Numbered from the stretch's first letter, positions 35,428 to 44,957 are shown. The stretch is DNA of 64,000 nucleotides from Stappia sp. WLB 29 (GCF_023507705.1 NZ_JALBGD010000007.1:1-64000), one strand, 5' to 3'. Numbers and translations: made by a program. Notes: generated by a model not told the origin, from the letters alone.

Positions 35428-35449
35428 CCGGCCGCCGAGCGGCGGCCGG
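35428..35449 (+). terminator. hairpin between potF and potG
   Basis: A perfect 9-bp GC stem (CCGGCCGCC / GGCGGCCGG) with a GAGC loop, 14 nt after the potF stop, followed by CCCTTTCC. Likely a partial terminator or mRNA stabiliser that favours potF. Confidence 0.7.
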
Positions 35450-35480
35450 GCCCTTTCCTCCCGTCGACGAGGGGGCTGAC

Positions 35481-36629
35481 TTGGCCAAGAAACCGATCGG
35501 GCCGGTGCGCCGCGACTTCGCACCCTGGGACGACCCGCAGGCGAAGCCGTATATCGAATTCAGGAACGTTACCAAGACCTTCGGCGACTTTACCGCCGTC
35601 GACAACCTTTCCCTCAAGATCTACGAGCGCGAGTTCTTCGCCCTGTTGGGCGGCTCCGGCTGCGGCAAGACGACGATGATGCGCATGCTCGCCGGCTTCG
35701 AGACGCCGAATGCGGGCGAGATCTTTCTCGACGGACAGAACCTGGCCGGCGTGCCGCCCTACAAGCGCCCGGTCAACATGATGTTCCAGTCCTACGCGCT
35801 GTTTCCGCACATGAGCGTGGAGGCGAATGTCGCCTTCGGCCTCAAGCAGGAGGGCATGCCGAAGGACCAGATCGCCGCGCGCGTGGAGGAAATGCTGAAG
35901 CTGGTGAAGCTCCAGGATTTCGCCAAGCGCAAGCCGCACCAGCTGTCCGGCGGCCAGCGGCAGCGCGTCGCGCTGGCCCGCTCGCTCGCAAAGAAGCCCA
36001 AGGTGCTGCTGCTCGACGAGCCGCTCGGCGCGCTCGACCGCAAGCTGCGCGAGGAAACCCAGTTCGAGCTGACCGACCTGCAATACGAGCTCGGCATGAC
36101 CTTCCTGATCGTCACCCATGACCAGGAAGAGGCCATGACCATGGCCGATCGCATCGCCGTCATGGACCGTGGGCGGATCATCCAGATCGCGACGCCGGCG
36201 GAGATCTACGAGCTGCCGAACTCGCGCTTCGTGGCCGATTTCATCGGCGATATCAATCTGATGGAATGCAAGGTGGCCGCCAAGGAGGGCGAGATCTGCC
36301 GCATGACGTCGGTCGAGTTCGGCTGCGAGATCGAGGTGGCGCAGCCGGTCGAGGCCGGCATCGGCGAGACGGTGTGGTTCGCGATCCGGCCCGAGAAGGT
36401 TCGCATCTCCTTCGACGAGCCGGAAAGCCGTGTCAACGCGGTGACGGGCGAGGTCTGGGACATCGCTTATCTCGGCGACGTCTCGATCTACCACACGCAT
36501 ATCGCCAACGAGCAGACCGTGCGGGCGACGGTCGCCAACCGGTCGCGCGTCGTGGAACGGCCGGTCGGCTGGGACGACAAGGTCTGGCTGTCCTGGGACG
36601 CGGATGCCGGGGTGGTTCTGACGAAATAG
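35481..36629 (+). CDS. potG: polyamine ABC transporter ATP-binding protein
   Basis: 382-aa ABC ATPase. Walker A is GGSGCGKTT, the Q loop lies near FQSYALFPH, the signature is LSGGQRQRVALAR, Walker B LLLDEPLGALD, and the H loop is in IVTHDQEEA. A C-terminal TOBE/OB regulatory domain (about 290-380) is present, as in PotA/PotG. The start is TTG at 35481 (MAKKPIG) preceded by AGGGGG; the rare start codon may lower expression relative to PotF. Confidence 0.93.
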   Translation: MAKKPIGPVRRDFAPWDDPQAKPYIEFRNVTKTFGDFTAVDNLSLKIYEREFFALLGGSGCGKTTMMRMLAGFETPNAGEIFLDGQNLAGVPPYKRPVNMMFQSYALFPHMSVEANVAFGLKQEGMPKDQIAARVEEMLKLVKLQDFAKRKPHQLSGGQRQRVALARSLAKKPKVLLLDEPLGALDRKLREETQFELTDLQYELGMTFLIVTHDQEEAMTMADRIAVMDRGRIIQIATPAEIYELPNSRFVADFIGDINLMECKVAAKEGEICRMTSVEFGCEIEVAQPVEAGIGETVWFAIRPEKVRISFDEPESRVNAVTGEVWDIAYLGDVSIYHTHIANEQTVRATVANRSRVVERPVGWDDKVWLSWDADAGVVLTK

Positions 36630-36680
36630 TGCCGTCCGGCGGGGCGCGATGCCGCCGGACCTCAACCGGGAGACGACACG

Positions 36681-37607
36681 ATGCCCGAGCAGGTGAGCAC
36701 GAGACCCAGGCGCAGCCTCGGCGGCTGGTTGCTGATCGCCGTGCCCTATGCGTGGCTGCTGTTCTTCTTCCTGGCCCCGTTCTTCATCGTCTTCAAGATC
36801 TCGCTGTCGGAGATCGCCGTCGCGATCCCGCCCTACATGCCGACCTTCGATCCGGCGGACGGCTGGAACGGGCTCGTCGAGCTGGTCGGCGGGCTGTCCT
36901 TCGACAATTACGTCTGGCTGACCCAGGACGACCTTTACTGGAAGTCCTACATCTCCAGCGTCTCGATCGCGGCGATCTCGACGCTGATCACGCTGCTGGT
37001 CGGCTTTCCGATCGCCTACGGCATGGCGCGCGCGCCGAAGGAATGGCGCACGACGCTGCTGATGCTGGTGATCCTGCCGTTCTGGACCAGCTTCCTGATC
37101 CGCGTCTACGCCTGGATCGGCATCCTGAAGAACGAGGGCCTGCTCAACCAGTTTCTCCTGTGGCTGGGGCTGATCGACCAGCCGCTGACGATCCTCAACA
37201 CCAACCTCGCGGTCTATATCGGCATCGTCTACTCATACCTGCCGTTCCTGGTGCTGCCGCTCTACGCCAACCTGGAAAAGCTCGACACCAGCCTTCTGGA
37301 AGCGGCCGCGGACCTCGGCTGCCCGCCGTGGCGCAGCTTCTGGACGATCACCGTGCCGCTGGCGATCCCGGGCGTCATCGCCGGCTGCTTCCTGGTCTTC
37401 ATTCCGGCCGTCGGCGAGTTCGTCATTCCGGACCTGCTGGGCGGGTCTGAGACGCTGATGATCGGCAAGACGCTGTGGATGGAGTTCTTCACGAACCGCG
37501 ACTGGCCGGTCTCTTCGGCGGTTGCCGTCATTCTCCTGCTCATCCTGGTGGTGCCGATCGTGCTCTTCCAGAACCAGCAGCAGAAAGCCGCGGAGAGAGG
37601 CCTGTGA
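36681..37607 (+). CDS. potH: polyamine ABC transporter permease PotH
   Basis: 308-aa inner-membrane permease with six predicted segments, first at about residues 16-37. The EAA loop is visible as LLEAAADLGCPPWRSFWTITVPLAIPG, which docks onto PotG. GGGAGA precedes the ATG. It is 51 nt after potG in the potFGHI operon. Confidence 0.92.
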   Translation: MPEQVSTRPRRSLGGWLLIAVPYAWLLFFFLAPFFIVFKISLSEIAVAIPPYMPTFDPADGWNGLVELVGGLSFDNYVWLTQDDLYWKSYISSVSIAAISTLITLLVGFPIAYGMARAPKEWRTTLLMLVILPFWTSFLIRVYAWIGILKNEGLLNQFLLWLGLIDQPLTILNTNLAVYIGIVYSYLPFLVLPLYANLEKLDTSLLEAAADLGCPPWRSFWTITVPLAIPGVIAGCFLVFIPAVGEFVIPDLLGGSETLMIGKTLWMEFFTNRDWPVSSAVAVILLLILVVPIVLFQNQQQKAAERGL

Positions 37608-37659
37608 GCACCCGACCGACAAGGCCGCACGCGGCCGGCGCGCGCGAAAGGACGGCACG

Positions 37660-38481
37660 ATGAGACAGGGACCGAGCTGGTTCAACGTCACCTCGCTGGT
37701 GCTGGGATTTTCGTTCCTGTACCTGCCGATCGTGCTGCTGGTGATCTACTCGTTCAACGACTCGCGGCTCGTCACCGTGTGGGGCGGCTTCTCGACGAGA
37801 TGGTACGGAACGTTGCTGGGCAACCAGCAGCTCCTCGACGCCGCCTGGGTGACCGTGCGGGTCGCCTTCGCCTCGGCGACCATCGCCACGGTGCTGGGCA
37901 CGCTGGCCGCGCTGGTTCTGGTGCGCTCGGGCCGGTTCGCCGGCCGCAGCCTGTTTTCCGGCATGGTCTACGCGCCCTTGGTGATGCCGGAGGTGATCCT
38001 GGGCCTGTCCTTGCTGCTGCTCTTCGTCGCCATCGACCAGGCTCGCGGCTTCTGGACCATCATGATCGCGCATACGACCTTCGCCATGTGCTACGTGGCG
38101 GTGGTGGTGCAGTCGCGCCTTGCCGGCTTCGACCGGTCGCTGGAGGAAGCGGCGCAGGACCTCGGCTGCCCGCCGGCGCGCACCTTCCTTTCGATCACCC
38201 TGCCGATCATCCTGCCCGGCGTCGTCGCCGGCTGGATGCTGGCCTTCACCCTGTCGCTGGACGACCTGGTCATCGCCAGCTTCACCACCGGGCCGGAAGC
38301 GACGACCCTGCCGATGAAAATCTACTCGCAGGTGCGCCTCGGCGTGACGCCGGAGATCAACGCGATCTGCACGATCCTGGTCGGCGTGGTAACGGTGGTG
38401 GTGGTCTTCACCTCGCTGCTGACCAAGCGGCGCGAAGTTCGGCGCGCGCAGGACATGCGGCAGGCGGAAGCGCAAGCCTGA
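37660..38481 (+). CDS. potI: polyamine ABC transporter permease PotI
   Basis: 273-aa permease with six predicted segments. The EAA loop SLEEAAQDLGCPPARTFLSITLPIILPG and the downstream SLDDLVIASFTTGPEATTLPMKIYS are classic of PotC/PotI proteins. The start MRQGPSW at 37660 has AAAGGA upstream; the longer ORF overlaps potH in another frame. Last gene of the operon; it ends 20 nt before the convergent AsmA-family gene. Confidence 0.92.
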   Translation: MRQGPSWFNVTSLVLGFSFLYLPIVLLVIYSFNDSRLVTVWGGFSTRWYGTLLGNQQLLDAAWVTVRVAFASATIATVLGTLAALVLVRSGRFAGRSLFSGMVYAPLVMPEVILGLSLLLLFVAIDQARGFWTIMIAHTTFAMCYVAVVVQSRLAGFDRSLEEAAQDLGCPPARTFLSITLPIILPGVVAGWMLAFTLSLDDLVIASFTTGPEATTLPMKIYSQVRLGVTPEINAICTILVGVVTVVVVFTSLLTKRREVRRAQDMRQAEAQA

Positions 38482-38501
38482 CCCCGGGGCAGTCCGTGGG
38501 T

Positions 38502-40313
38502 TTACGGGGCGCCGGTGCCAGTCCCGGTCCCAGTCCCGTTGCCGATCCCGGTCATGTCGGGCAGGAGGCTGGGCCGGGCAAGCGTGCCGCGCACCAGCAC
38601 CGGGATGCCTTCGGCCACGGTCTGCGAAGGAGCGGAAGCCGGTGCTGCCGGCCCTGCGGTGGCAGCCGGCGCCGCGGCCGTGCGCGGCAGCAGCCTGCCG
38701 CGCAGCGACAGCGAAAAATCGGCGAGCGACAGGCGGCCCGCGAGCTGCAGGAGGTGCTTGCCGGCAAACGCCTCGACATCGCCGAGGCGCATCTCCTGCC
38801 CTGCCATGGCGCCGTGTCCCGACACGCGCTCCAGCACCAGCGCGGCGACGGCGGTTCCTGCCTGGCCTGCCGAGGCCGCGAGCCGGGCCAGCGCTTCACC
38901 GCCGGCCGGATAGGTCGCGTTTTCAAGCAGCAGCTGCAATTCGCCGCCGGCATTCCCAAGGATCGCGGCAAGGGTCGGCCCCTTGCCGGTGCGCCCGAGG
39001 CGGAAGGTCAGCTGCCCGGATTGCGGCATCGTCACGACGTCGAGCGGGGGAAGCTGGCGCACATCCAGTTTGTCGGCGATGGCGTCCGCTGCAAGGTCGA
39101 ACGTGTCGCCGCCCGCCGGCTTCAGCCGGGCGGTCGCCTCCAGCGTGCCGCCGGAAACATCGGTTTCGCTGAGGTCGAGCGACAGGTCGCCGTCGCGCAG
39201 CAGCAGCGCGACGGCGCTCGGCCCGCCCGACAGCGGCCCGGCAGTGAAGCGGGCGGCCGACAGGCGCAGGTCGATGTCGGCCGCCTGCAGCAGGCCCGAC
39301 AAGGACCGGTCGCGCAGGCTGTCGCCCTGCGGCGCGTCGTCCCGGGCACCGACGAGGCTGCCGAGTTCGCCGAGATAGGCGGAGAGGTCGAATTTCTCGA
39401 AGGCGAGCGTTCCCTCAAGGCGCGGACGCTGGCTGCCGAGCTCGAAGCCGAGACGGCCCTCGCCGACATTGCCGTCCAGCTCCAGCCGGGCCGTGTCGAG
39501 CACCAGGCGGGAGAAGTCGACCGCACCATCGCCGGCGATCCGCAGCGCGCCGAAGCTCGCCTCGCCGACCAGCGTCTTGCCGAAGCGGACCGCAAGGCCG
39601 CGCAAGTCGCTGGTATTGAAGTCGAAACTTCCCTCGATCCGGGCCGCTTCCGGGTTGCGGACCGCCCCGGTCATGCGGAAGCTGGCAAGCGGCGAGACCA
39701 CGGAAACGGCGACCGGCCCGCTGGCCGTGCCGGTCAGGATGCCGCGATGTCCGAGAGAGGCGCTGAACTCGACCGTCTGGTCGCCGGCCGCCACCGACCC
39801 GCGAAGCGTGCCGCCCTCGCCCGACGGCGAAAGACGAAAGGCGAAGGCGCCGAGCCGCGGTGTTTCGGACGCGCCCCAGCTGATGCCATCGCCCGAAACC
39901 GTGACCGGCGCCCCAATGACCTGCGACAGATCGCGCCCCAGGCCTGCCAGCACGCCGTCCGCCGGAACGGCGCCGGCCAGGTGCAGGCGCGCCCCGTCGA
40001 GCTGAAAGGACGACAGGCGCACCTCGCCGAGGAAGAGGCCAGCCGGATCTATCCCCGCAATCATGCGCTCGGCCGCCAGCGTCCAGCGGCCATCCCGGCC
40101 CTGCCAGCGGACGCCGCCGAGCACCAGGGCCGGGCCTTGAGCGAGCGAGACGGCGGGCACGTCGACAAGGTTCAGCGTGCCGCCGAGCCGGGCCGACAGG
40201 CTCGCCTCGACGCGCTCTCGCGAGACCTCGCGCGAGACCAGCAGATAGCCGGACACGGCTGCGACCGCGACGAGGACAAGTGCTGCAAGGAGGATCGCCA
40301 AAAGGCGCTTCAT
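38502..40313 (-). CDS. AsmA family protein
   Basis: 603-aa protein with one N-terminal membrane anchor (about 5-24, ILLAALVLVAVAAVSGYLLV) and a long beta-rich periplasmic domain of the AsmA type. AsmA-like proteins span the periplasm and take part in lipid transport and outer-membrane homeostasis. The C-terminus ends in Gly-Thr repeats encoded by a hexanucleotide-like tract (38510-38560). The start MKRLLA at 40313 is chosen because the upstream extension is Arg-rich. Family assignment rests on fold pattern and anchor. Confidence 0.75.
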   Translation of the reverse strand: MKRLLAILLAALVLVAVAAVSGYLLVSREVSRERVEASLSARLGGTLNLVDVPAVSLAQGPALVLGGVRWQGRDGRWTLAAERMIAGIDPAGLFLGEVRLSSFQLDGARLHLAGAVPADGVLAGLGRDLSQVIGAPVTVSGDGISWGASETPRLGAFAFRLSPSGEGGTLRGSVAAGDQTVEFSASLGHRGILTGTASGPVAVSVVSPLASFRMTGAVRNPEAARIEGSFDFNTSDLRGLAVRFGKTLVGEASFGALRIAGDGAVDFSRLVLDTARLELDGNVGEGRLGFELGSQRPRLEGTLAFEKFDLSAYLGELGSLVGARDDAPQGDSLRDRSLSGLLQAADIDLRLSAARFTAGPLSGGPSAVALLLRDGDLSLDLSETDVSGGTLEATARLKPAGGDTFDLAADAIADKLDVRQLPPLDVVTMPQSGQLTFRLGRTGKGPTLAAILGNAGGELQLLLENATYPAGGEALARLAASAGQAGTAVAALVLERVSGHGAMAGQEMRLGDVEAFAGKHLLQLAGRLSLADFSLSLRGRLLPRTAAAPAATAGPAAPASAPSQTVAEGIPVLVRGTLARPSLLPDMTGIGNGTGTGTGTGAP

Positions 40314-40589
40314 GACAAAATCCGGCCGGCGCCCTCTGGCGCGTCGTCTTCGATGTGTTCGCAGCGACGCAGCGCGTCGCATCCTGCATCGGGATAGGAG
40401 TTCGGGGCACGCGGTTCAAGACGAAACCGCCGGAAATCCCGGGCCGAATGGATGGCGCTTGAGATCACCGGTGAGGGAAGGTATCACAGGGCGCCTGACG
40501 AAAGGTTCATGTTGGACGGGCGGCGCTGCGCGCCCCTGCCCCGTCCGCAGGACCCGTTGCGAGGAGACGCTGATGCGAGGAGACGCCAG

Positions 40590-41285
40590 ATGAATAAGGT
40601 ATACCCCAACGCGGCCGCCGCGCTTGAGGGACTGACGTTTGACGGCATGACCGTGATGGCCGGCGGATTCGGTCTTTGCGGCATTCCGGAGAACCTGATC
40701 GCGGCGCTGCGCGACAGCGGTACGAAGAACATCACGGCGATTTCCAACAATGCCGGTGTCGACGATTTCGGCCTCGGCCTGCTGCTGCAGACGCGCCAGA
40801 TCAGCAAAATGATCTCCTCGTATGTCGGCGAGAATGCTACCTTCGAGCGTCAGTACCTCAACGGCGAGCTGGAACTGGAGTTCAACCCGCAGGGCACGCT
40901 GGCCGAGCGCATCCGCGCCGGCGGCGCCGGCATTCCGGGCTTCTACACCAAGACCGGCGTCGGCACGCTGATCGCGGAAGGCAAGGAGCACAAGGACTTC
41001 AACGGCGAGACCTACATCATGGAGACCGGACTGGTCGCCGATGTGTCGCTGGTGAAGGCCTGGAAGGCCGATCCGGAAGGCAACCTGATCTACCGGAAGA
41101 CCGCCCGCAACTTCAATCCGATGATGGCGACCGCCGGCAAGACGACCCTTGTCGAGGTGGAGGAGATCGTCGGGCTCGGCGAGCTCGATCCCGACACCAT
41201 CCACACGCCCGGCATCTTCGTCGACCGCATCATTCTCGGCCAGCACGAGAAGCGGATCGAGAAGCGCACCACCCGCGCCGCCTGA
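40590..41285 (+). CDS. scoA: succinyl-CoA:3-ketoacid CoA-transferase subunit A
   Basis: 231-aa alpha subunit of class I CoA-transferases. The motif [16 protein letters not shown] near residues 26-41 and the [14 protein letters not shown] segment are diagnostic. With ScoB it converts acetoacetate plus succinyl-CoA to acetoacetyl-CoA, linking ketone bodies and PHB breakdown to central metabolism. The start MNKVYP at 40590 has AGGAGA upstream; the ORF start at 40452 is leader. It is 17 nt from scoB. Confidence 0.93.
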   Translation: MNKVYPNAAAALEGLTFDGMTVMAGGFGLCGIPENLIAALRDSGTKNITAISNNAGVDDFGLGLLLQTRQISKMISSYVGENATFERQYLNGELELEFNPQGTLAERIRAGGAGIPGFYTKTGVGTLIAEGKEHKDFNGETYIMETGLVADVSLVKAWKADPEGNLIYRKTARNFNPMMATAGKTTLVEVEEIVGLGELDPDTIHTPGIFVDRIILGQHEKRIEKRTTRAA

Positions 41286-41302
41286 GGACAAGGAGAAGAA
41301 CA

Positions 41303-41938
41303 ATGGCCTGGACTCGCGACGAAATGGCCCAGCGGGCCGCGCAGGAGCTGGAGGACGGCTTCTACGTCAATCTCGGCATCGGCATCCCGACGCTGGTCTC
41401 GAACTACATTCCCGAAGGCGTTCACGTGACGCTCCAGTCGGAGAACGGCATGCTCGGCATGGGCCCGTTCCCGACCGAGAACGAGGTGGATGCGGACCTG
41501 ATCAATGCCGGCAAGCAGACGATCACGGAGCTGCCGCAGACGAGCTACTTCTCGTCCGCCGACAGCTTCGGCATGATCCGCGGCGGCCATATCGACCTGT
41601 CGATCCTCGGCGCCATGGAAGTGTCCGAGAAGGGCGATCTCGCCAACTGGATGATCCCGGGTAAGATGGTCAAGGGCATGGGCGGCGCCATGGACCTGGT
41701 CGCCGGCGTCAAGCGCGTCGTCGTGATCATGGATCACACGTCGAAGTCGGGCGACCCGAAGCTGCTGCCCGAGTGCACCCTGCCGCTGACCGGCGTCAAC
41801 TGCGTGCACCGGATCATCACCAACCTGGGCGTCTTCGACGTGACCGAGGACGGCCTGGTGCTGGTGGAGCTGGCCAAGGACGTGACCGCGGACGAGGTCA
41901 AGGCAAGCACCACGGCCAAGCTGACCATTCCGGCCTGA
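41303..41938 (+). CDS. scoB: succinyl-CoA:3-ketoacid CoA-transferase subunit B
   Basis: 211-aa beta subunit. The catalytic glutamate is in the motif SENGMLGMG, which forms the enzyme-CoA thioester. The N-terminus ([27 protein letters not shown]) and the segment [15 protein letters not shown] are standard. The ribosome site AGGAGAA precedes the ATG. It is co-transcribed with scoA and followed by a strong terminator. Related functions in the window are two phasins and a thiolase, consistent with PHB turnover. Confidence 0.94.
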   Translation: MAWTRDEMAQRAAQELEDGFYVNLGIGIPTLVSNYIPEGVHVTLQSENGMLGMGPFPTENEVDADLINAGKQTITELPQTSYFSSADSFGMIRGGHIDLSILGAMEVSEKGDLANWMIPGKMVKGMGGAMDLVAGVKRVVVIMDHTSKSGDPKLLPECTLPLTGVNCVHRIITNLGVFDVTEDGLVLVELAKDVTADEVKASTTAKLTIPA

Positions 41939-41979
41939 CGATTTCGGTCCGGCAGGACGGTCGATCTGCAAGAACAGCG

Positions 41980-42010
41980 AAGGCGGACGGGACCTCCCGT
42001 CCGCCTTTTT
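41980..42010 (+). terminator. terminator of scoAB
   Basis: A perfect 12-bp stem (AAGGCGGACGGG / CCCGTCCGCCTT) with a 4-nt loop, followed by a T run ending at 42010. Strong intrinsic terminator. Confidence 0.92.
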
Positions 42011-42079
42011 GTTTGGGCCGGGAGTGCAGCCCGGCGACAGCATCGCAGGCGCAGGGCGTGGTGCGAATTTCGAGAAAAA

Positions 42080-42110
42080 TTGAGACGGATTTTGCAAAAT
42101 CCCGTCTCAA
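42080..42110 (-). terminator. orphan minus-strand terminator
   Basis: A 31-nt near-perfect inverted repeat: outer arms TTGAGACGG / CCGTCTCAA, one bulged C, inner arms ATTTT / AAAAT, loop GC. On the minus strand it is followed by TTTTTCTCG, so it has intrinsic-terminator form for leftward transcription. No minus-strand gene lies to its right before the next kilobase of plus-strand coding. Confidence 0.6.
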
Positions 42111-42429
42111 TAATCGCCGAAGTTGCGTTCGGCCTCGCAAACTCGGCAATCTGGAGATGCAGGCCGGGCGCCCGGCCGCAGCGACTTGTCCCCGCACGGA
42201 CGCCGGAGCGGATGCAAGCTTCCCCTCGACAGGGTGACGCAGCACCTTGCCCGCGTTATCCCCGCCGGGCACCCCGCTTATCCTCTCCTTGCGACAAGCA
42301 TTCGATTTCGGACCGATTTCGGCAGGCGGTGCTTTCCGCACCATCGGCAGAAAGACGATTCGGTAAACGTTTCCTTCACCGATGGAGGACAATGGTCGAA
42401 GTCCCTGGGAGAGAGTCGGGTCAGGCGAG
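42111..42429. other. intergenic region upstream of pleD-like gene
   Basis: About 320 nt without a supported protein gene. It should hold the promoter of the pleD-like gene on the right and may encode a leftward small RNA ending at the terminator at 42080-42110. An AAACGTTT-centred dyad occurs at 42362-42374. Confidence 0.5.
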
Positions 42430-43683
42430 ATGGGACAAGTTCTGCTTGTAGAGGATGCCTCGTTCTTCGAACGGGTCATTCGCCGTCAGTTGAGCGAGCT
42501 GCATGGGCTCGAGGTCGTTTCCGCGACGACGCGTGCGGAGGCCGAGGCCCTGCTGGCGCGCCCGGACTTCAAACCGGAGGTGGCGCTGGTCGACCTGACG
42601 CTGCCGGACGCACCCGACGGCGAGATCGTCGACGTGACGCTGAACGCACAGCTGCCGACCATCGTGTTTTCCGGCCGCTTCGACGAGAGGCTGCGGCACA
42701 CGCTGCTGAACAAGGGCGTCGTCGACTACATCCTGAAGGACAGCCCGGCGAGCCTGACCTACCTGACGACGCTGGTGCAGCGCGTCCATGCCAACCGGCA
42801 TATCGACGCGCTGGTGGTCGACGACAGCCGGGTCGACACGGAGGTGATCGCCCGGCGCCTGGCGCTCTACCAGCTGCGGGTGCATACGGCCACCGATCAC
42901 CAGACCGCCATCGACATGCTCGACACGTTCGAGAACCTGCGGCTGGTCGTGCTGGACTACGTGATGCCGCGGGTCGACGGCTTCGAGGTGCTGCGGGCGG
43001 TGCGCGGGCGCTTCACCATGAACGAGCTGGCGGTGATCGGCCTGTCGGGCAAGGCCGGCCCGGAGGTGATCGCCCGCTTCCTGAAATCGGGCGCCAACGA
43101 CTTCCTGCCGAAGTCCTGCACGCCGGAAGAATTCATGCTGCGGATCTCGCAGAACCTCGACATGCTGGACCGGATCCAGACCCTGTCGAGCATGGCGCAC
43201 GGCGATGCCTTGAGCGGGCTGTCGAACCGCCGGCACCTGTTCGCCGAAGGCAACGCGATGTTCGAACGCGCCCGGCGCGCCGGCGAGGACGTGACCGTGG
43301 CGGCCATCGACATCGACACGTTCAAGTCGGTCAACGACCGGTTCGGCCACGAGCAGGGCGACGAGCTGATCCGCCTGTTCGGCATGCTGCTGCGCGAGCA
43401 CTGCCCGCAGCGCGCCTTCCCGGCGCGCCTCGGCGGCGACGAGTTCTGCGTGCTGCTGCCGGGCCTCGCCCCGGCGGAGGGCGTTGCCTTCATCGACAAG
43501 GTGCGCAAGGGGCTCGCCGAGTTGACCGGACGCGAGGGGCCGCTGCGCTCGCTCGGCAACGTCACGATCAGCGTCGGCCTGTCGAACGGCAACGAGGCGA
43601 ACATGCAGTCGGCCATGCGCATCGCCGACATGCGGCTCTACGAGGCCAAGCATGGCGGGCGCAACCGCACGGTCGCGTCCTGA
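42430..43683 (+). CDS. PleD-like diguanylate cyclase response regulator
   Basis: 417-aa protein with two receiver domains and a GGDEF domain, the PleD plan. REC1 has D55 as phospho-acceptor, and REC2 has D176 in VVLDYVMPRVDGFEVL with K228 downstream. The GGDEF active site is intact (RLGGDEF, 335-339), so it should make c-di-GMP. The allosteric I-site RxxD expected just before GGDEF reads PQRA, so product inhibition through that site is probably lost. The start MGQVLL at 42430 is the natural REC N-terminus. Confidence 0.86.
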   Translation: MGQVLLVEDASFFERVIRRQLSELHGLEVVSATTRAEAEALLARPDFKPEVALVDLTLPDAPDGEIVDVTLNAQLPTIVFSGRFDERLRHTLLNKGVVDYILKDSPASLTYLTTLVQRVHANRHIDALVVDDSRVDTEVIARRLALYQLRVHTATDHQTAIDMLDTFENLRLVVLDYVMPRVDGFEVLRAVRGRFTMNELAVIGLSGKAGPEVIARFLKSGANDFLPKSCTPEEFMLRISQNLDMLDRIQTLSSMAHGDALSGLSNRRHLFAEGNAMFERARRAGEDVTVAAIDIDTFKSVNDRFGHEQGDELIRLFGMLLREHCPQRAFPARLGGDEFCVLLPGLAPAEGVAFIDKVRKGLAELTGREGPLRSLGNVTISVGLSNGNEANMQSAMRIADMRLYEAKHGGRNRTVAS

Positions 43684-43715
43684 CCTCCTGATCCCGTACC
43701 ACGCCGGCCGGCGGC

Positions 43716-44957
43716 TCAGCGGCCGCCGAGCGCCTTGTAGATGCGCTGCCCCGGACGCCCCGTGACCGGCAGGCCGAGCCGCGCCTCCGCCTTGCTGATG
43801 CCGGCGCGGGTCGCCGCACCCACCCGCCCGTCGGCCTCGCCGATGTCGTAGCCGGCGCGCAGCAGCAGCTTTTGCAGTTCCAGCCGTTCCTTGCGCGACA
43901 GGCCGGGATCGGCGGTCGGCCAGGCGACCTGGAACGGTCCGGCGCCGCGCAGCCGGTCGGCGAGATGCGAGATCGCCAGCGCGTAGCTTTCCGCGACATT
44001 GTAGGTGTAGATCGCGTCGAAATTGCTGAAGACGAGGAAGGCGGGACCTTCCGCGCCGGCAGGCAGCAGCAGGCCGGCCCTGGCCGAGCCGGTCAGCTCG
44101 GCGCCATCGAGATGGCGGATGCCGCGCTTGCCCCACTCCGTGACCGAGACCTTGGACTTGCGGCCCGAGGGACCGCGATAGCCGGCCGGCACCTTGACCT
44201 CGTAGCCCCAGGGCATGCCGGTGACCCAGCCCGCGTTCTTGAGGTAATTGGCCGTGGAGGCGAGCGCGTCCGGCACCGAATTGACCAGGTCCTTGCGCCC
44301 GTCGCCGTCGAAATCGACGGCAAGGCGGCGATAGGTGGAGGGCATGAACTGGGTCTGGCCGAAGGCGCCGGCCCAGGAGCCCTGGAGATCGGCGAGGCGC
44401 ACGTCGCCGCGGTCGACGATCTTGAGGATCTCGATCAGCTCGGAGCGGAAATACTTGGCCCTCCGGCCCGAGCAGCCGACATTGGCCAGCGCATGAGGAA
44501 CGTGAAAGTCGCCGCGGAACTGGCCGTAATCGCTCTCCACGCCCCAGACGGCGACGACGATGTGGCGGTCGATGCCGTAGGTCTTCTCGACCTGGGCGAG
44601 CACACGGGCATGGCGCGACAGCATCTTGCGGCCATCGGCGATGCGCTCGGCATCGACGAGGAAGGCGAGGTAGTCCCAGATCGGGGTCTTGTATTCCGGC
44701 TGGCTGGTGGAGAAGCGCACCGCCTTTTCGTCATAGGCGACATCGGCAAGCGCGGCATCCACCGTGCGCTGGCTGACGCCGGCCTTCACGGCCTGGGCCC
44801 GCATCTGCGGCAGGCAGCTTTCCAACGAGGCGGCGGCGGGCACGGCACTGAGCGGCAGCGAAAGGGCGGCCAGCGCCAGCGCCGCGCCGCGCGCCTTTGC
44901 GAGCCCGGCCCGAGCGTACACTCGTCCTGCAATCGACCCCAGCCCGATCCGCCGCAT
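43716..44957 (-). CDS. lytic murein transglycosylase (MltB family) with PG-binding domain
   Basis: 413-aa secreted enzyme. The signal peptide (about 1-43) ends AAAS. The catalytic Glu is in VAVWGVESDYGQFRGDF, followed by the family's GAFGQTQFMPSTYRR and DGDGRKDLVNSVPDALASTANYL. A C-terminal peptidoglycan-binding_1 domain (about 350-405) has LLLRAGYDIGEADGRVGAATRAGI. It cleaves peptidoglycan to anhydro-muropeptides. Convergent with the pleD-like gene. Confidence 0.9.
   Translation of the reverse strand: MRRIGLGSIAGRVYARAGLAKARGAALALAALSLPLSAVPAAASLESCLPQMRAQAVKAGVSQRTVDAALADVAYDEKAVRFSTSQPEYKTPIWDYLAFLVDAERIADGRKMLSRHARVLAQVEKTYGIDRHIVVAVWGVESDYGQFRGDFHVPHALANVGCSGRRAKYFRSELIEILKIVDRGDVRLADLQGSWAGAFGQTQFMPSTYRRLAVDFDGDGRKDLVNSVPDALASTANYLKNAGWVTGMPWGYEVKVPAGYRGPSGRKSKVSVTEWGKRGIRHLDGAELTGSARAGLLLPAGAEGPAFLVFSNFDAIYTYNVAESYALAISHLADRLRGAGPFQVAWPTADPGLSRKERLELQKLLLRAGYDIGEADGRVGAATRAGISKAEARLGLPVTGRPGQRIYKALGGR

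Noticed and set aside
38510-38560. Hexanucleotide-like repeat at the 3' end of the AsmA-family gene as phase-variation tract
   Set aside because: Repeat units are multiples of three and sit at the very C-terminus, so length changes would not cause frameshifts.
42362-42374. GGTAAACGTTTCC as a LacI-family operator
   Set aside because: No LacI-type gene nearby and only one copy; the dyad is short and likely coincidental.
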